Of a stretch of DNA of 14,341 nt, positions 14,304-14,341 are shown piece by piece. Source of the stretch: Oscillospiraceae bacterium (GTDB taxonomy: Bacteria > Bacillota > Clostridia > Oscillospirales > Acutalibacteraceae); assembly GCA_029004655.1 (NCBI GenBank), contig JAQVYP010000032.1:1-14341 (forward strand), given 5' to 3'. A model generated the notes under the pieces. The model did no database searches, was not told the DNA's origin, and was given only the letters and a program-made list of their open reading frames with translations. The stretch's first letter is position 1; each line of letters begins with the position of its first letter. A program made the translations under genes and the position numbers.

Positions 14304-14341
14304 GATTAATACAAGTTGATTAAAAACAATTTTCAGTTTTA

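Noticed and set aside
1..14341. CRISPR arrays, tRNA or rRNA genes, prophage or toxin-antitoxin modules
   Set aside because: No regularly spaced repeats, cloverleaf sequences, rRNA stretches or such genes were seen; apart from the two small elements the window is ordinary metabolic chromosome.

Overview
The window looks like a chromosomal segment of a low-GC, anaerobic Clostridia-type Firmicute (Oscillospiraceae/Ruminococcaceae-like). The grounds are AT-rich intergenic DNA, GGAGG-type ribosome binding sites, a short archaeal/eukaryal-type ProRS, and a paired NifU-like/GGGtGRT gene set of the kind found in anaerobic Firmicutes. All genes but one lie on the minus strand. The species cannot be fixed from the sequence alone.

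Right to left along the minus strand, the core is an eight-gene arginine operon: argG, an alpha/beta-hydrolase, argH, argC, argJ, argB, argD, argF (13492 to 4662). It covers glutamate to arginine through the acetyl-recycling route: ArgJ moves acetyl from acetylornithine to glutamate, ArgB, ArgC and ArgD make acetylornithine, and ArgF, ArgG and ArgH finish the pathway. No argA, argR or carAB is present. The promoter before argG carries a perfect 16-bp palindrome in its spacer plus an ARG-box-like site just upstream, which suggests ArgR repression. The hydrolase between argG and argH is not a known arginine enzyme. A divergent flavin-reductase-like gene (13748-14248, plus strand) shares the regulatory region and ends at a strong terminator.

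Two copies of a roughly 150-bp non-coding inverted-repeat element (MITE-like) sit at 4430-4572 and 7742-7897. Both are flanked by 3-bp direct repeats (TAA or TTA). The second copy is inserted exactly at the argJ stop codon and inside the operon; taking it out restores a 16-nt argJ-argB gap like the other gaps in the operon.

Further left is a two-gene operon, NifU-like scaffold protein plus GGGtGRT protein (4303 to 2589), with its own promoter and terminator. It is followed by proS (2425-992) with its own promoter, and by a gene for a secreted, Ser/Thr-rich, single-pass membrane protein of unknown function (937-290), possibly cotranscribed with proS. The left edge (1-150) is an unusually GC-rich stretch behind a good minus-strand promoter. 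It probably is a structured RNA or leader cut by the window boundary.
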